NCBI RefSeq assembly: GCF_012641435.1
Contig: NZ_JABAIJ010000003.1
Location: forward strand, 372,001-436,000
Direction of reading: 5' to 3'
DNA length: 64,000 bases
DNA from: Rhizobium sp. P38BS-XIX
GTDB lineage: Bacteria > Pseudomonadota > Alphaproteobacteria > Rhizobiales > Rhizobiaceae
The notes under the pieces were generated by a model that had not been told where the DNA came from, searched no databases, and saw only the letters and a list, made by a program, of their open reading frames with translations. Shown here piece by piece: positions 17,276 through 26,397 of this stretch; within the stretch, counting starts at the first letter, position 1, and each line of letters starts with the position of its first letter. Position numbers and translations under genes: made by a program.

Positions 17276-18532
17276 TTATATCAACGAGAGTGTTGCCAAG
17301 GAGAGCATCAGCGCCGGAAACATCACGACTGCGCCGAGCTTCAGGAAGCTCCATGCGCCCATATGCAGGCCCTCGCGGCGCAATGCTGCAAGCCAGAGGA
17401 TGGTCGCAAGCGAACCCGTCACTGAAAGGTTCGGGCCGAGATCGACGCCGATCAGCACGGCGCCTGCTATCGAATCGTGTACATGAGCGGCCTGCACGGC
17501 ACTTCCGGCAAAGAGGCCAGCTGGCAGATTGTTCACGAGATTGGATACGATCGCGACAGAAACTCCGGCGACGCCGACCGCTTGTGCCTGAGAATGCGCA
17601 GCAAGCGACGCGAGCCTGTCAGAAAGAAGGGCGGTCAGCCCGGTATGATTGACTGCTTCGACGATGACGAACAGCCCGGCGACGAGCGGCAATACGCTCC
17701 AGCTGATTCCGCGGATGGTTTCGACCGGGCTTTGACGGGTGAGCGTGAGAACGAGGATCGTTGTAACAATGCCTGCGACGAACGTGGGGACGCCGAGATC
17801 GAGATGCATGGCCGAAGCGCCGATCAGGATCACCGCCGTCACGAGAAGTCCCCATCCGGCCAGTTTGGCGCTGTGGGACAGCGTTGGCTCCTCGACTGCG
17901 CGCGCGATAGTATCCTCCGCCAGAGCGCTTCTTTGCGTCCAGTAGAGGCAGACAAAGGTCGCGACGATCGAGACGATCGAGGGCAGCAGAAATGTTGCCA
18001 TCCAGCGAGACAGCGGCGGCATCTCGCCGCCTGCGAAGATTACGAGATTGGCGGGATTGGAGATGGGCAGTACGAAACTGGCGGCATTGGCAATGAAGGC
18101 GCAAACCAGAAGGTAGGGCATGGGGTCTTTGACCCGTGCCGCGCGGCAGGCAGCATAGACGGCCGGTGTCAGCACGACAGCAGTGGCATCATTCGACAGA
18201 AAGACGGTGACCACGACGCCGACGATATAAACAAGTGCGAACAGCCGGCGGGGCGAGCCCTTGGCGTGGGACGTGGCGATCGCGGCGACCCAATCAAACA
18301 GTCCTTCCCTGCGGGCAAGCTCCGACAGGAGCATCATGCCGATCAGGAAGAGATAGACATCGAATCCCTTGGAGACGCCTGCCCAGACATCATTGGGCCC
18401 GATCAATCCGAATATGAGAAGAAGGGCTGCGCCAAGTATCGCCCAGACGGCCTCCGGCCAACGAAACGGGCGTGCGACGACGCCTATGGCAGTCAGCCCG
18501 GCGATACTCCAAGTAATGGCGGATTCAGTCAT
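17276..18532 (-). CDS. ArsB/NhaD-type anion carrier (arsenite efflux family)
   Basis: 418 residues, about 10-12 hydrophobic helices. Family signatures of the ArsB/NhaD (ion transporter) superfamily: VFLSNDATAVVLTPAVYAACRA near residue 110 and FIANAASFVLPISNPANLVIF near 150, with a second inverted half containing VSNLVNNLPAGL and GPNLSVTGSLATILWL. ArsB extrudes arsenite; related members move other anions, and no arsR, arsC or arsH is adjacent, so arsenite specificity is uncertain. Start placed at 18532. It ends 57 bases upstream of the TetR start codon. Confidence 0.82.
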   Translation of the reverse strand: MTESAITWSIAGLTAIGVVARPFRWPEAVWAILGAALLLIFGLIGPNDVWAGVSKGFDVYLFLIGMMLLSELARREGLFDWVAAIATSHAKGSPRRLFALVYIVGVVVTVFLSNDATAVVLTPAVYAACRAARVKDPMPYLLVCAFIANAASFVLPISNPANLVIFAGGEMPPLSRWMATFLLPSIVSIVATFVCLYWTQRSALAEDTIARAVEEPTLSHSAKLAGWGLLVTAVILIGASAMHLDLGVPTFVAGIVTTILVLTLTRQSPVETIRGISWSVLPLVAGLFVIVEAVNHTGLTALLSDRLASLAAHSQAQAVGVAGVSVAIVSNLVNNLPAGLFAGSAVQAAHVHDSIAGAVLIGVDLGPNLSVTGSLATILWLAALRREGLHMGAWSFLKLGAVVMFPALMLSLATLSLI

Positions 18533-18630
18533 TCGGCTCGTCTTGGACGCGGGATGGACGCGGATATGTAGCACTGTCGCATTGCAAAGCAAGCGATGGC
18601 AGCTGATTGCCTTTCAGCGGGCGATCCGAC

Positions 18631-19065
18631 CTATTTTTTGCTCTTCGACGCCGGCCGTTCCGCCCGATCGATAAGAACCGAACACTCGGCGTGCTGGATG
18701 ACGTATTCCACGGTCGAGCCGAAGAGGCGGTCGAGGATATCCGAAGCGTGCGTGGCCAGGACGATCAGATCGGCTTTTCTCTCCTTGGCGATCAGGAGAA
18801 GCGTTTTCGATGCGTTGCCGGTTCGGACATCGATGGTGGTGGTCATCCCGAGGCGGCGGCAAAGCGTGTTGAGCTTCTCTTCGGCCTCTCCGATGACGGA
18901 GACGGCCCATGCGTCCGGGCTTTCGTGGCCGGAGGGGAAGCGCTCGACCACATGCACCACGGTCAGCTCGCCGTGCGGCGCCAGAAGCGCCTGAGACGTC
19001 CGCAGCAAATGCTCGGCACGTTCGCGCGATCCAAGGCCGATTGCACAAATAATCCTGTCGTACAT
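18631..19065 (-). CDS. Universal stress protein (UspA family)
   Basis: 144 residues, a single Usp domain. N-terminal beta strand RIICAIGLGS, central LTVVHVVE, and the C-terminal nucleotide-binding region KADLIVLATHAS..LDRLFGSTVEYVIQHAECSVLI. The usual ATP-binding G-2x-G-9x-G(S/T) is only partly kept, so ATP binding is uncertain. GGGAGA precedes the ATG by nine bases. It is divergent to the cytochrome bd cluster, a common neighbourhood for Usp genes linked to low-oxygen response. Confidence 0.9.
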   Translation of the reverse strand: MYDRIICAIGLGSRERAEHLLRTSQALLAPHGELTVVHVVERFPSGHESPDAWAVSVIGEAEEKLNTLCRRLGMTTTIDVRTGNASKTLLLIAKERKADLIVLATHASDILDRLFGSTVEYVIQHAECSVLIDRAERPASKSKK

Positions 19066-19741
19066 TACAATCTCCCTTGTGCACCGACCTCAAACGCTTG
19101 CCACCAAGCGCGAAATACCTTTGCCCGGACACATAAACGTTTGTCCAGCAGGTCGGCAAGAATGAAGCCGAGGGATCAACTGGTTAAACGATCATCCTGC
19201 CGGTCAAATCGTCGCGCTCACGCGAGTCGGGCGCCTGCTTTTGAAAAAATATACAACCTTGCCGCCCTAAGTTGAGTCGCGAAAGTTCAGAGCCAGTCAC
19301 CTCACGTAAATTGCTGCAATGCAAAAGAATTTAGCCGCCAAACGAGTTGAGCGTCCCGGCTACATCAGGCTATTTTTGCGAGACTTTGAAGCGAGATCAG
19401 TAGGTTCTGCGTCAATCTGCCATCCTCCGTGACACGTCCTGCGACATCCTGCACGCTTTTGCGCAGTGCACAATGCTCATAGAACCATTTCGCGAACAGC
19501 TTGCCGCGAGATCAACCTTTCGGCGAGGCGGGCCATGCTATGCTTGTCGCTGACAAGTCTGCAAAAGCCGGTCATATTAGCGCTACGAGATAATCGATTG
19601 CGGCAAGTGCGTTCAGGGTTCGGTGACGGATGGATGTGCATGCGATGCTGATCGTACGCCCCATCCTTTCCGCGAACCTTACTTGAAGAGATAGATTGGA
19701 AAGGGTGAGCCAACGTGCGTGCTTCCTCCGCCAGCGAAGGT
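19066..19741. other. Long non-coding stretch between usp and cydD
   Basis: About 680 bases with no convincing gene. It must hold the promoters of the usp gene (leftward) and cydD (rightward). A perfect dyad CTTGTC-GCT-GACAAG lies at 19543-19557, about 190 bases before cydD. No canonical FNR/FixK box (TTGAT-N4-ATCAA) was found. On the minus strand a 48-codon open frame without start codon ends at 19365 and could be a gene remnant, but it was not recognised. Confidence 0.5.
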
Positions 19742-21466
19742 ATGATGGAAAGGCGAGACGCCTTGGGATCGGGCAACTCGAAAACCACAGATGCCAGGAA
19801 AGCGATCCGGCATTCGCCGGTCGAAAAAAGGTCTGGTCTCGGTTTTGCGTCGGCCCTTCTCTGTCTCTCGTCGCTGATATGGATTGGCCAGGCGGCCATG
19901 CTGGCGATCAGTGTGGGAGGGATTAGTCGGGGCGGCGACATTGCGGAGGTGGCGGTATCCGCTGCGGTCGTTGCAGGTCTGGGTATCCTTCGGGCGTCTC
20001 TAGAGGCAGCCGGTGGCCGTCTGGCCTTTCGTGCGGCCCGCCATGCATTGAGCGTCCATCGGGCGGCGGCGGCGGCAACGCTTGCAAGACGATCGCCTCT
20101 CGATAGCGGCAGGCCTGCATCCGGGCTGGCCGCGAGCCTTCTCGGCGAGCAGGCCGAGGCGATCGTTCCCTATCTTGCCAGGTTCCGGCCTGTCCGAATG
20201 AAAGCAAGCGTCGTCCCACTCGTCATGCTGGGCTGTATTTTTCCGATCTCCTGGGTTGCGGCGCTGGTTCTCGCGCTCTGCGCGCCCTTGATCCCGATTT
20301 TTATGGCGCTGATCGGCTGGCGGGCGCAGGCTGCCAGCGAGAAGCAGCTTGCGGAGACTGGCGGGATCAATGCGTTCCTGCTCGACCGGTTGCGCGGACT
20401 TGCCACCATTCGCGCGCTGGGCGCGGTCGATGCGACGGCATTGAGGCTGCGGGCCGATGCCGAATCCCTGCGGATCCGCACCATGGCCGTGTTGAAGATC
20501 GCCTTTCTGTCCTCGGCGGTGCTTGAATTCTTTGCAGCGCTCGGCGTCGCCGCCACGGCCGTCTACGTCGGGTTTAGCCTGCTTGGCTCGATCGATATCG
20601 GAACGTGGGAAGGCCCGCTTACGCTCACGGAAGGGCTCTTCATTCTCCTGCTGGCCCCGGCCTTCTTTGAGCCTCTGCGCGAATTGTCTGCGGTGTGGCA
20701 CGATCGTGCCAGCGGCGAGGCAGCACTTGCCGCTTTGAAGGACCTGGCATCGCCCCGGCAGGCCATTCTTGGTGGCAGCGATGAGGGAACGCCCGTGTAC
20801 GGCGGTGTGGCTTCGGTCGAGCTCGATAGTGTCGTCTTTCGTCATCAGCCGGGGCTGAAAGCCGTCATCGATCATGTCACTTTATCGGTTGCTGCTGGCG
20901 AGCATGTCGCGCTGTGGGGGGCCAGCGGTTCCGGCAAGACGACGATTTTATCGCTCATCGCCGGTCTGGCGCGGTGTGAAGCCGGCAGTATCCGGATCGG
21001 CGGCATGCCGCTGCGCGATGATACCGCCGATGGTCTGCGCCGCCGCATGTCCTGGATTGGTCAATCGCCACATGTTTTCGCTGGCAGCGTCAGGCGCAAT
21101 GTCGGGCTCGGCCGCAACGAGATCGACGCGAATGCCGTTGCAGACGCCCTTGCCGGCGTTGACCTCAGCAAGGTCCTGACAGCCGAGCGCGTGATGGCGG
21201 TCGGGGAGGGCGGCCTGGGTCTCTCTGGTGGGGAGGCGCTGAGGCTGGCGTTGGCGCGACTGATGGTCGGATCAGACGCGGAGATCATTCTCGCCGATGA
21301 GCCCACCGCCCATCTCGATGCCGAGACTGCGGCTGTTGTGACGGAGGCGTTACTGACGCTTGCCAAGGGGCGCACCTTGATCGTTGCCACCCATGATCCT
21401 GTTCTCGCGGAGCGGCTGGGCCACGTCATCAAGCTGGATGCGGGAGCGCGGAGGGAAAGGGCATGA
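19742..21466 (+). CDS. cydD: Thiol reductant ABC exporter subunit CydD
   Basis: About 574 residues. Six-helix membrane domain (residues to about 330) and an ATPase domain with Walker A WGASGSGKTT, signature GLSGGEALRLALARL and DEPTAHLD. CydDC exports cysteine/glutathione to the periplasm and is needed for cytochrome bd assembly. ATG at 19742, one codon before another ATG, has AAGG upstream; a GTG at 19715 is also in frame. Its stop overlaps the cydC start by four bases (ATGA), giving translational coupling for a heterodimer. First gene of the five-gene bd oxidase unit. Confidence 0.93.
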   Translation: MMERRDALGSGNSKTTDARKAIRHSPVEKRSGLGFASALLCLSSLIWIGQAAMLAISVGGISRGGDIAEVAVSAAVVAGLGILRASLEAAGGRLAFRAARHALSVHRAAAAATLARRSPLDSGRPASGLAASLLGEQAEAIVPYLARFRPVRMKASVVPLVMLGCIFPISWVAALVLALCAPLIPIFMALIGWRAQAASEKQLAETGGINAFLLDRLRGLATIRALGAVDATALRLRADAESLRIRTMAVLKIAFLSSAVLEFFAALGVAATAVYVGFSLLGSIDIGTWEGPLTLTEGLFILLLAPAFFEPLRELSAVWHDRASGEAALAALKDLASPRQAILGGSDEGTPVYGGVASVELDSVVFRHQPGLKAVIDHVTLSVAAGEHVALWGASGSGKTTILSLIAGLARCEAGSIRIGGMPLRDDTADGLRRRMSWIGQSPHVFAGSVRRNVGLGRNEIDANAVADALAGVDLSKVLTAERVMAVGEGGLGLSGGEALRLALARLMVGSDAEIILADEPTAHLDAETAAVVTEALLTLAKGRTLIVATHDPVLAERLGHVIKLDAGARRERA

Positions 21467-23151
21467 CGCGTGCTCTGACACATCTTCTTCCCATTATCAG
21501 GTTGTTCTGGATCGAGCGTCGCACAAGCCTTGCTCTTGGCGCCGGCCTGTCGGCGCTGGCGATGCTTGCCGGTGTCGGTCTGCTCGGCCTGTCCGGTTGG
21601 TTCATCACCGCTTCCGCCTTTGCCGGAGTATCGGTCGTCAGCGCTGCGGTTTTTGATGTCTTTGCGCCTTCGGCCGGCATACGGCTGCTGGCAATCGGCC
21701 GGACGGCGGCGCGCTATGGCGAACGGATCGTCACGCATGATGCGACGCTGAAGGTTCTTGCGGCATTGCGCGAGCGCTTGTTTCGCGGCTGGGCGGAGCC
21801 GGTTGCCGCAGCGGCCATGATAAGACGGCCTGCGAAGCTGCTCTTCCGGTTGACCAACGATGTCGACGCGCTCGATTCGCTTTATCTGCGTGTGCTGGTG
21901 CCGGCAACGGTTGCCTTGATCGCTGCATTCGCCGTCATGGTCTCCCTCAGCTTTATCGATCCGATGCTCGGCATCCTTGCGGGGCTATGGCTCGTCGTCA
22001 TTTGTCTTGGTCTCTCGGTCGTTGCCGGACGCATGGCCCTGACGCCTGGTAGACGGCGCGCGCATGCGATGGAGGCTCTGCGGGCTCGAACCATCGATCT
22101 CATCGCCGGCCAGACCGACCTCGCGATGGTAGGCCAACTGCAGGCGCAGCGACGCGCCATCGAGGAGGCGGATCGTCGTCTGAGCGAAGCGGACGACGCT
22201 CTGAATCGGATCGACAGCGGTGTCGCCGCAGGCTTCTCGCTCGCATCGACCTTGCTGTTGACTGCAACGCTGCTGACGGTCGCATTCCTTGCCAAGCAAG
22301 GCACGATTGGCGCTCCGGCTGCCGCCTTCGCGCTTCTGATCGCATTCGCTGCTACGGAGCCTTTCGCTGCCATGCGACGTGGAGCGCTGGAGCTTGGGCG
22401 AACATTGCTTGCGGCGCGGCGCATCGCGCCTCGGCTGAACCCGGCGTCTGAAACTACCGGGATCGACATCCCGGATGCCGGCTATGCCTTTGCGCTTCGG
22501 TCCATTGTCGCGGGCCACGCGGAAGAAGTACGTCCGGTGCTGCATGATTTCTCCCTATCGCTGGCAGTTGGCGAGCGATTGGCCGTCGTCGGGCAAAGCG
22601 GCGTCGGCAAGTCGACGCTGCTGGCCTTGCTGGCGGGCGAGGTCGTTGCGACTGAAGGCTCGGTCGCCTGTCTGCCGACGACACGCCTCACGCAACGAAG
22701 CGAGCTGTTTCAAGACACGGTGCGAGGTAACCTGAAACTGGCTGCACCGGATGCCGACGATTGTCGGCTGCGCGAGGCGCTCGCGGCGGCGGGATTGCTT
22801 GATGATATCGAGACGCTGCCGCAGGGGCTCTCCACATGGCTCGGCGAAGGTGGTGCCGGCTTGTCCGGCGGGCAATTGCGCCGACTGGCGCTTGCGAGAC
22901 TATTCCTGCGCGATACGCCGATGTGGCTGCTCGACGAGCCGACCGAAAGCCTCGATGCAGAGACCGGTCGAGCGGTGCTGGAACGATTGGCCGCCGCCGC
23001 TGGACGCAGCCTCGTTATCGCCACGCATATTCGCCGCGAAGCGGCCTTGGCAGACCGCATCGTGGTGCTGAGCGGCGGAAGACTCGCGGCAAGCGCTGAT
23101 CGTGGCACACCGGAATTCGAAATGCTGCTCAACCGGCTGAGACCGGACTGA
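21463..23151 (+). CDS. cydC: Thiol reductant ABC exporter subunit CydC
   Basis: 562 residues. Membrane domain with LLGLSGWFITASAFAG and RYGERIVTHDATLKVLAALR, a highly typical CydC block, then an ATPase with Walker A GQSGVGKST, GLSGGQLRRLALARLFLRDTPMWLLDEPTESLD and the switch region VIATHIRREAALAD. Partner of CydD: overlapping start codon, same direction. The switch position reads THIRRE rather than the usual TH.R.., within the family range. Confidence 0.93.
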   Translation: MTRALTHLLPIIRLFWIERRTSLALGAGLSALAMLAGVGLLGLSGWFITASAFAGVSVVSAAVFDVFAPSAGIRLLAIGRTAARYGERIVTHDATLKVLAALRERLFRGWAEPVAAAAMIRRPAKLLFRLTNDVDALDSLYLRVLVPATVALIAAFAVMVSLSFIDPMLGILAGLWLVVICLGLSVVAGRMALTPGRRRAHAMEALRARTIDLIAGQTDLAMVGQLQAQRRAIEEADRRLSEADDALNRIDSGVAAGFSLASTLLLTATLLTVAFLAKQGTIGAPAAAFALLIAFAATEPFAAMRRGALELGRTLLAARRIAPRLNPASETTGIDIPDAGYAFALRSIVAGHAEEVRPVLHDFSLSLAVGERLAVVGQSGVGKSTLLALLAGEVVATEGSVACLPTTRLTQRSELFQDTVRGNLKLAAPDADDCRLREALAAAGLLDDIETLPQGLSTWLGEGGAGLSGGQLRRLALARLFLRDTPMWLLDEPTESLDAETGRAVLERLAAAAGRSLVIATHIRREAALADRIVVLSGGRLAASADRGTPEFEMLLNRLRPD

Positions 23152-23221
23152 GAAGCAAGCAACATGCCCGCGACGCGTCGAATGGCGTCGTATTCACACC
23201 GCAGGGGGTGGGAGAAAGACT

Positions 23222-24817
23222 ATGGAACTCGATATCGTGGCGCTGTCGCGCCTGCAGTTTGCCATGACGGCGCTGTATCACTTCTTATTCGTGCCGTTGA
23301 CGCTCGGCCTTTCCGTGCTGCTTGCCATCATGGAAACCACTTATGTCATGACCGGCCGTCAGATATGGCGGCAGATGACGAAGTTCTGGGGTACACTCTT
23401 CGGCATCAACTTTGTTCTCGGCGTCGCCACGGGCATTGTGATGGAATTCCAGTTCGGCATGAACTGGAGCTATTACAGCTATTATGTCGGCGATATCTTC
23501 GGCGCGCCTCTCGCGATCGAGGGGTTGATGGCCTTCTTCCTCGAGGCGACGTTTGTCGGCCTGTTCTTCTTCGGCTGGGACAAGCTTTCGAAGGTCGGCC
23601 ATCTGGTCGCGACCTGGGCTGTGGCGCTGGGCTCGAATTTCTCGGCGCTATGGATCCTGATCGCCAACGGCTGGATGCAGAACCCGATAGGCTCGGCGCT
23701 TAACCCGCAGACCATGCGCATGGAGATTGTCAGCTTCTTCGATGTCGTCTTCAATCCGGTCGCGCAGGCAAAGTTCGTTCATACCGTTTCTGCCGGTTAT
23801 GTCTGCGCTTCGGTTTTCGTGCTGGGCGTTTCGGCCTGGTATCTGCTGAAGGGTCGCAGCGTCGAGCTCGCAAAGCGTTCGATGACAGTTGCGGCCTCTT
23901 TCGGTCTTGCCTCGGCGCTGTCCGTCGTGGTGCTTGGCGATGAGAGCGGATATCTGACGACCGAGCATCAGAAGATGAAGCTCGCCGCGATCGAGGCCAT
24001 GTGGAAGACGGAGCCAGCACCGGCCGCCTTCACCGCCTTCGGTTTTCCGGACCAGGAAGCCCGCGAAACGCATTATGCTATCCACATTCCCTGGGCCATG
24101 GGTCTGATCGGCACACGCTCGTTGACGACGGAAATTGCCGGCATCGACAAGCTCGAGGCGCAGGCGAGGGATCATATTCGTCAGGGTATCAAGGCCTATG
24201 ATGCGCTGATGAAGATCCGCGCGGCAAATCCGGCGACGCCCGGTCAGGCTTCGCAGGACGTTGCGACAGCGCGCACCTCTTTCGAGGACATCGGTCATGA
24301 GCTCGGTTATGCGCTGCTGTTGAAGCGATATGTCGACGATCCGCGTCAGGCGACGGAAGAGCAGATCGCTCAGGCCGCGCGCGATACCATTCCGCATGTG
24401 CCGACGATCTTTTGGGCGTTTCGCATCATGGTCGGTCTCGGCATGTTCTTCATCCTGCTGACCGCGGTCTTCTTCTGGCTGTCAGCGCGACGCCGGCTGG
24501 ATCACTATCCGCTGCTTCTGCGTATTGCCGTCTTCGCTATCCCGCTCCCCTGGGTCGCCATCGAGCTGGGCTGGGTCGTTGCGGAGTTCGGTCGCCAGCC
24601 GTGGATCATCGAAGGCGTGCTGCCGACGGCGGCGGCGGTCTCCAACCTTGGCGCCGGCACCGTGCTTCTCACCATCCTCGGCTTTGCCGCGCTTTATACC
24701 GTGCTCATCGTCATCGAGATGACGCTGATGATCAAGGCGATCCGCAAAGGTCCCGAACCGGATGACGAACCGGAGGCCAAGCTGATTTCCGAAAACCTTG
24801 TTCCGGCCGCGGAGTGA
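23222..24817 (+). CDS. cydA: Cytochrome bd ubiquinol oxidase subunit I
   Basis: 531 residues, close to the E. coli length. The heme b595 histidine ligand is at residue 20 (ALYHFLF), and GRQPW near 457 is the quinol oxidase signature. The Q-loop is long (LGDESGY..EHQKMKLAAIEAMW through the following 100 residues), so it is of the E. coli-like L-type rather than cyanide-insensitive short-loop type. Terminal oxidase reducing O2 to water with ubiquinol under low oxygen. GGGAGA precedes the ATG. Confidence 0.97.
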   Translation: MELDIVALSRLQFAMTALYHFLFVPLTLGLSVLLAIMETTYVMTGRQIWRQMTKFWGTLFGINFVLGVATGIVMEFQFGMNWSYYSYYVGDIFGAPLAIEGLMAFFLEATFVGLFFFGWDKLSKVGHLVATWAVALGSNFSALWILIANGWMQNPIGSALNPQTMRMEIVSFFDVVFNPVAQAKFVHTVSAGYVCASVFVLGVSAWYLLKGRSVELAKRSMTVAASFGLASALSVVVLGDESGYLTTEHQKMKLAAIEAMWKTEPAPAAFTAFGFPDQEARETHYAIHIPWAMGLIGTRSLTTEIAGIDKLEAQARDHIRQGIKAYDALMKIRAANPATPGQASQDVATARTSFEDIGHELGYALLLKRYVDDPRQATEEQIAQAARDTIPHVPTIFWAFRIMVGLGMFFILLTAVFFWLSARRRLDHYPLLLRIAVFAIPLPWVAIELGWVVAEFGRQPWIIEGVLPTAAAVSNLGAGTVLLTILGFAALYTVLIVIEMTLMIKAIRKGPEPDDEPEAKLISENLVPAAE

Positions 24818-24823
24818 CCCGTC

Positions 24824-25978
24824 ATGATCCTGCATGAATTGATCGACTACGAAACCCTGCGTGTCATCTGGTGGCTGCTTCTCGGCGTGCTGCTGATCGG
24901 CTTTGCCGTCACCGACGGCTTCGACCTCGGCGTCGGGACGCTGCTGCCGTTCGTCGCAAGGACGGATACGGAGCGGCGCATCGCCATCAACTCGATCGGC
25001 GCGACCTGGGAAGGCAATCAGGTTTGGCTGATCCTCGGAGGCGGGGCGATCTTCGCCGCGTGGCCACCGCTCTATGCCGTATCGTTCTCCGGCTTTTATC
25101 TCGCCATGTTCGCCATCCTCTTTGCGCTGATCCTGCGGCCGGTTGCCTTCAAATATCGCTCCAAGCGCGAGAGCGCTCGCTGGAAAGCAGGATGGGATTG
25201 GGCGCTTTTCATCGGAGGCTTCGTTCCGTCGCTGATCTTCGGTGTCGCTGTCGGCAATGTGCTGCAAGGCGTGCCGTTCCGCTTCGATAACGACATGCGC
25301 ATCTATTACGAGGGATCTTTCTTCGCGCTTCTCAACCCATACGCTTTGCTTTGCGGCGTCCTTTCGGTCGCGATGCTCGTCATGCATGGCGCGGCCTGGT
25401 TGCTGGTGAAGACGGATGGCATCGTTGCGCAGCGCGCGCGTCGCTTCGGCATCATCGCCGCGCTGATGGTGATCGTGCTCTTTGCGCTTGGCGGCGTGTT
25501 TCTGTGGATGGGGGTCGATGGCTATCACATCGCAAGTGCTATTGATACCAACGGGCCGTCAAACCCGTTGCTGAAGACAGTCGAACACAGCGCCAAGGCC
25601 TGGTTCGCCAATTACAACGCCCATCCGTGGATGATAATCGCACCTGTTCTTGGCTTTGTCGGGACAATAGCCGCCTTGCTCGCCATGCTCGGCCGGCGTG
25701 AAGTCACGGTCTTGCTCCTCAGCAAGCTTGCGATCTTCGGCATAATCTCGACGGTTGGCCTGTCGATGTTTCCTTTCCTTCTGCCATCGTCGCTCGATCC
25801 GCGCTCCAGCCTCACGGTCTGGGATGCCTCGTCCAGTCACATGACGCTGTTCATCATGCTCGTCGTATCCATCATCTTCCTGCCGATGATCCTCGCCTAC
25901 ACCGCCTGGGTCTATCATGTGCTGTGGGGCAAGGTCGACGAGAAGACGGTCAACGACAAGGGCGGTCACGCCTACTGA
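24824..25978 (+). CDS. cydB: Cytochrome bd ubiquinol oxidase subunit II
   Basis: 384 residues with about eight to nine hydrophobic helices. Typical opening: ETLRVIWWLLLGVLLIGFAVTDGFDLGVGTLLPFV, then GATWEGNQVWLILGGGAIFAAWPPLYA. It starts six bases after cydA ends, with its ribosome site inside the cydA stop region (GGAG). Pairs with CydA in the inner membrane. Confidence 0.97.
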   Translation: MILHELIDYETLRVIWWLLLGVLLIGFAVTDGFDLGVGTLLPFVARTDTERRIAINSIGATWEGNQVWLILGGGAIFAAWPPLYAVSFSGFYLAMFAILFALILRPVAFKYRSKRESARWKAGWDWALFIGGFVPSLIFGVAVGNVLQGVPFRFDNDMRIYYEGSFFALLNPYALLCGVLSVAMLVMHGAAWLLVKTDGIVAQRARRFGIIAALMVIVLFALGGVFLWMGVDGYHIASAIDTNGPSNPLLKTVEHSAKAWFANYNAHPWMIIAPVLGFVGTIAALLAMLGRREVTVLLLSKLAIFGIISTVGLSMFPFLLPSSLDPRSSLTVWDASSSHMTLFIMLVVSIIFLPMILAYTAWVYHVLWGKVDEKTVNDKGGHAY

Positions 25979-25995
25979 TCCTGAGGAGATTTCCT

Positions 25996-26121
25996 ATGTG
26001 GTACTTTGCCTGGCTTCTCGGCTTTCCCCTGGCGGCGGCATTCGCCGTTCTCAATGCCATGTGGTACGAACTTGTCGACGATCAAGCGAAAGTCAAAGCG
26101 GCAGACGCACAGACGAAATAA
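25996..26121 (+). CDS. cydX: Cytochrome bd small subunit CydX
   Basis: 41-residue single-helix protein beginning MWYFAWLLGFPLAAAFAVLNAMWYE, with the conserved WYFAW..G and the glutamate after the helix that mark CydX/YbgT. GAGGAG lies eight bases before the ATG. It sits 17 bases after cydB, as in other cyd operons. It stabilises the heme centres of the oxidase. Easily missed by gene callers because of its size. Confidence 0.95.
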   Translation: MWYFAWLLGFPLAAAFAVLNAMWYELVDDQAKVKAADAQTK

Positions 26122-26157
26122 ACGATGACTGATCGTTGACGGTTATTTGACTGGATG

Positions 26158-26195
26158 GTCGGCCCGCCGGGCAACTGGCGGGCCGACTGCGTTTT
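26158..26195 (+). terminator. Terminator of the cyd operon
   Basis: Stem GTCGGCCCGCC at 26158-26168 with complement at 26177-26187, 8-nt loop, followed by TGCGTTTTC. It lies 36 bases after the cydX stop. Confidence 0.75.
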
Positions 26196-26321
26196 CATCT
26201 GTGTTCGAAAGCTATCGACCCAAAACCATAGGTTCCGGCGCCTAACCGCGATGTGGGAAGATGTTGCGACATTTGGTCGTTTGATGGATGAAATGTGGAG
26301 TTGGGAACTCTACATGGGCTC

Positions 26322-26335
26322 TGTTGTATGCAACA
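26322..26335. promoter_or_regulatory. Possible GntR-type operator upstream of the MocR gene
   Basis: TGTTG-TATG-CAACA, a 14-bp dyad resembling the TTGTATACAA-type sites of GntR family proteins, 63 bases upstream of the mocR start codon. Autoregulation is plausible. Inferred from pattern only. Confidence 0.4.
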
Positions 26336-26397
26336 ATATACCATCAATGCCGGTGCGATTGCCTTTTCAGTTGCCGGTTCGCCCTGCGGAGCATCGA

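Noticed and set aside
16617..19065. Full arsenic resistance operon around the ArsB-like gene
   Set aside because: No arsR, arsC, arsH or acr3 gene is adjacent; the neighbours are a TetR/oxidoreductase pair and a universal stress protein, so only the carrier is called.
19477..19941. 154-residue minus-strand frame at the start of cydD
   Set aside because: Overlaps the cydD coding start, lacks a ribosome site and any recognised motif.
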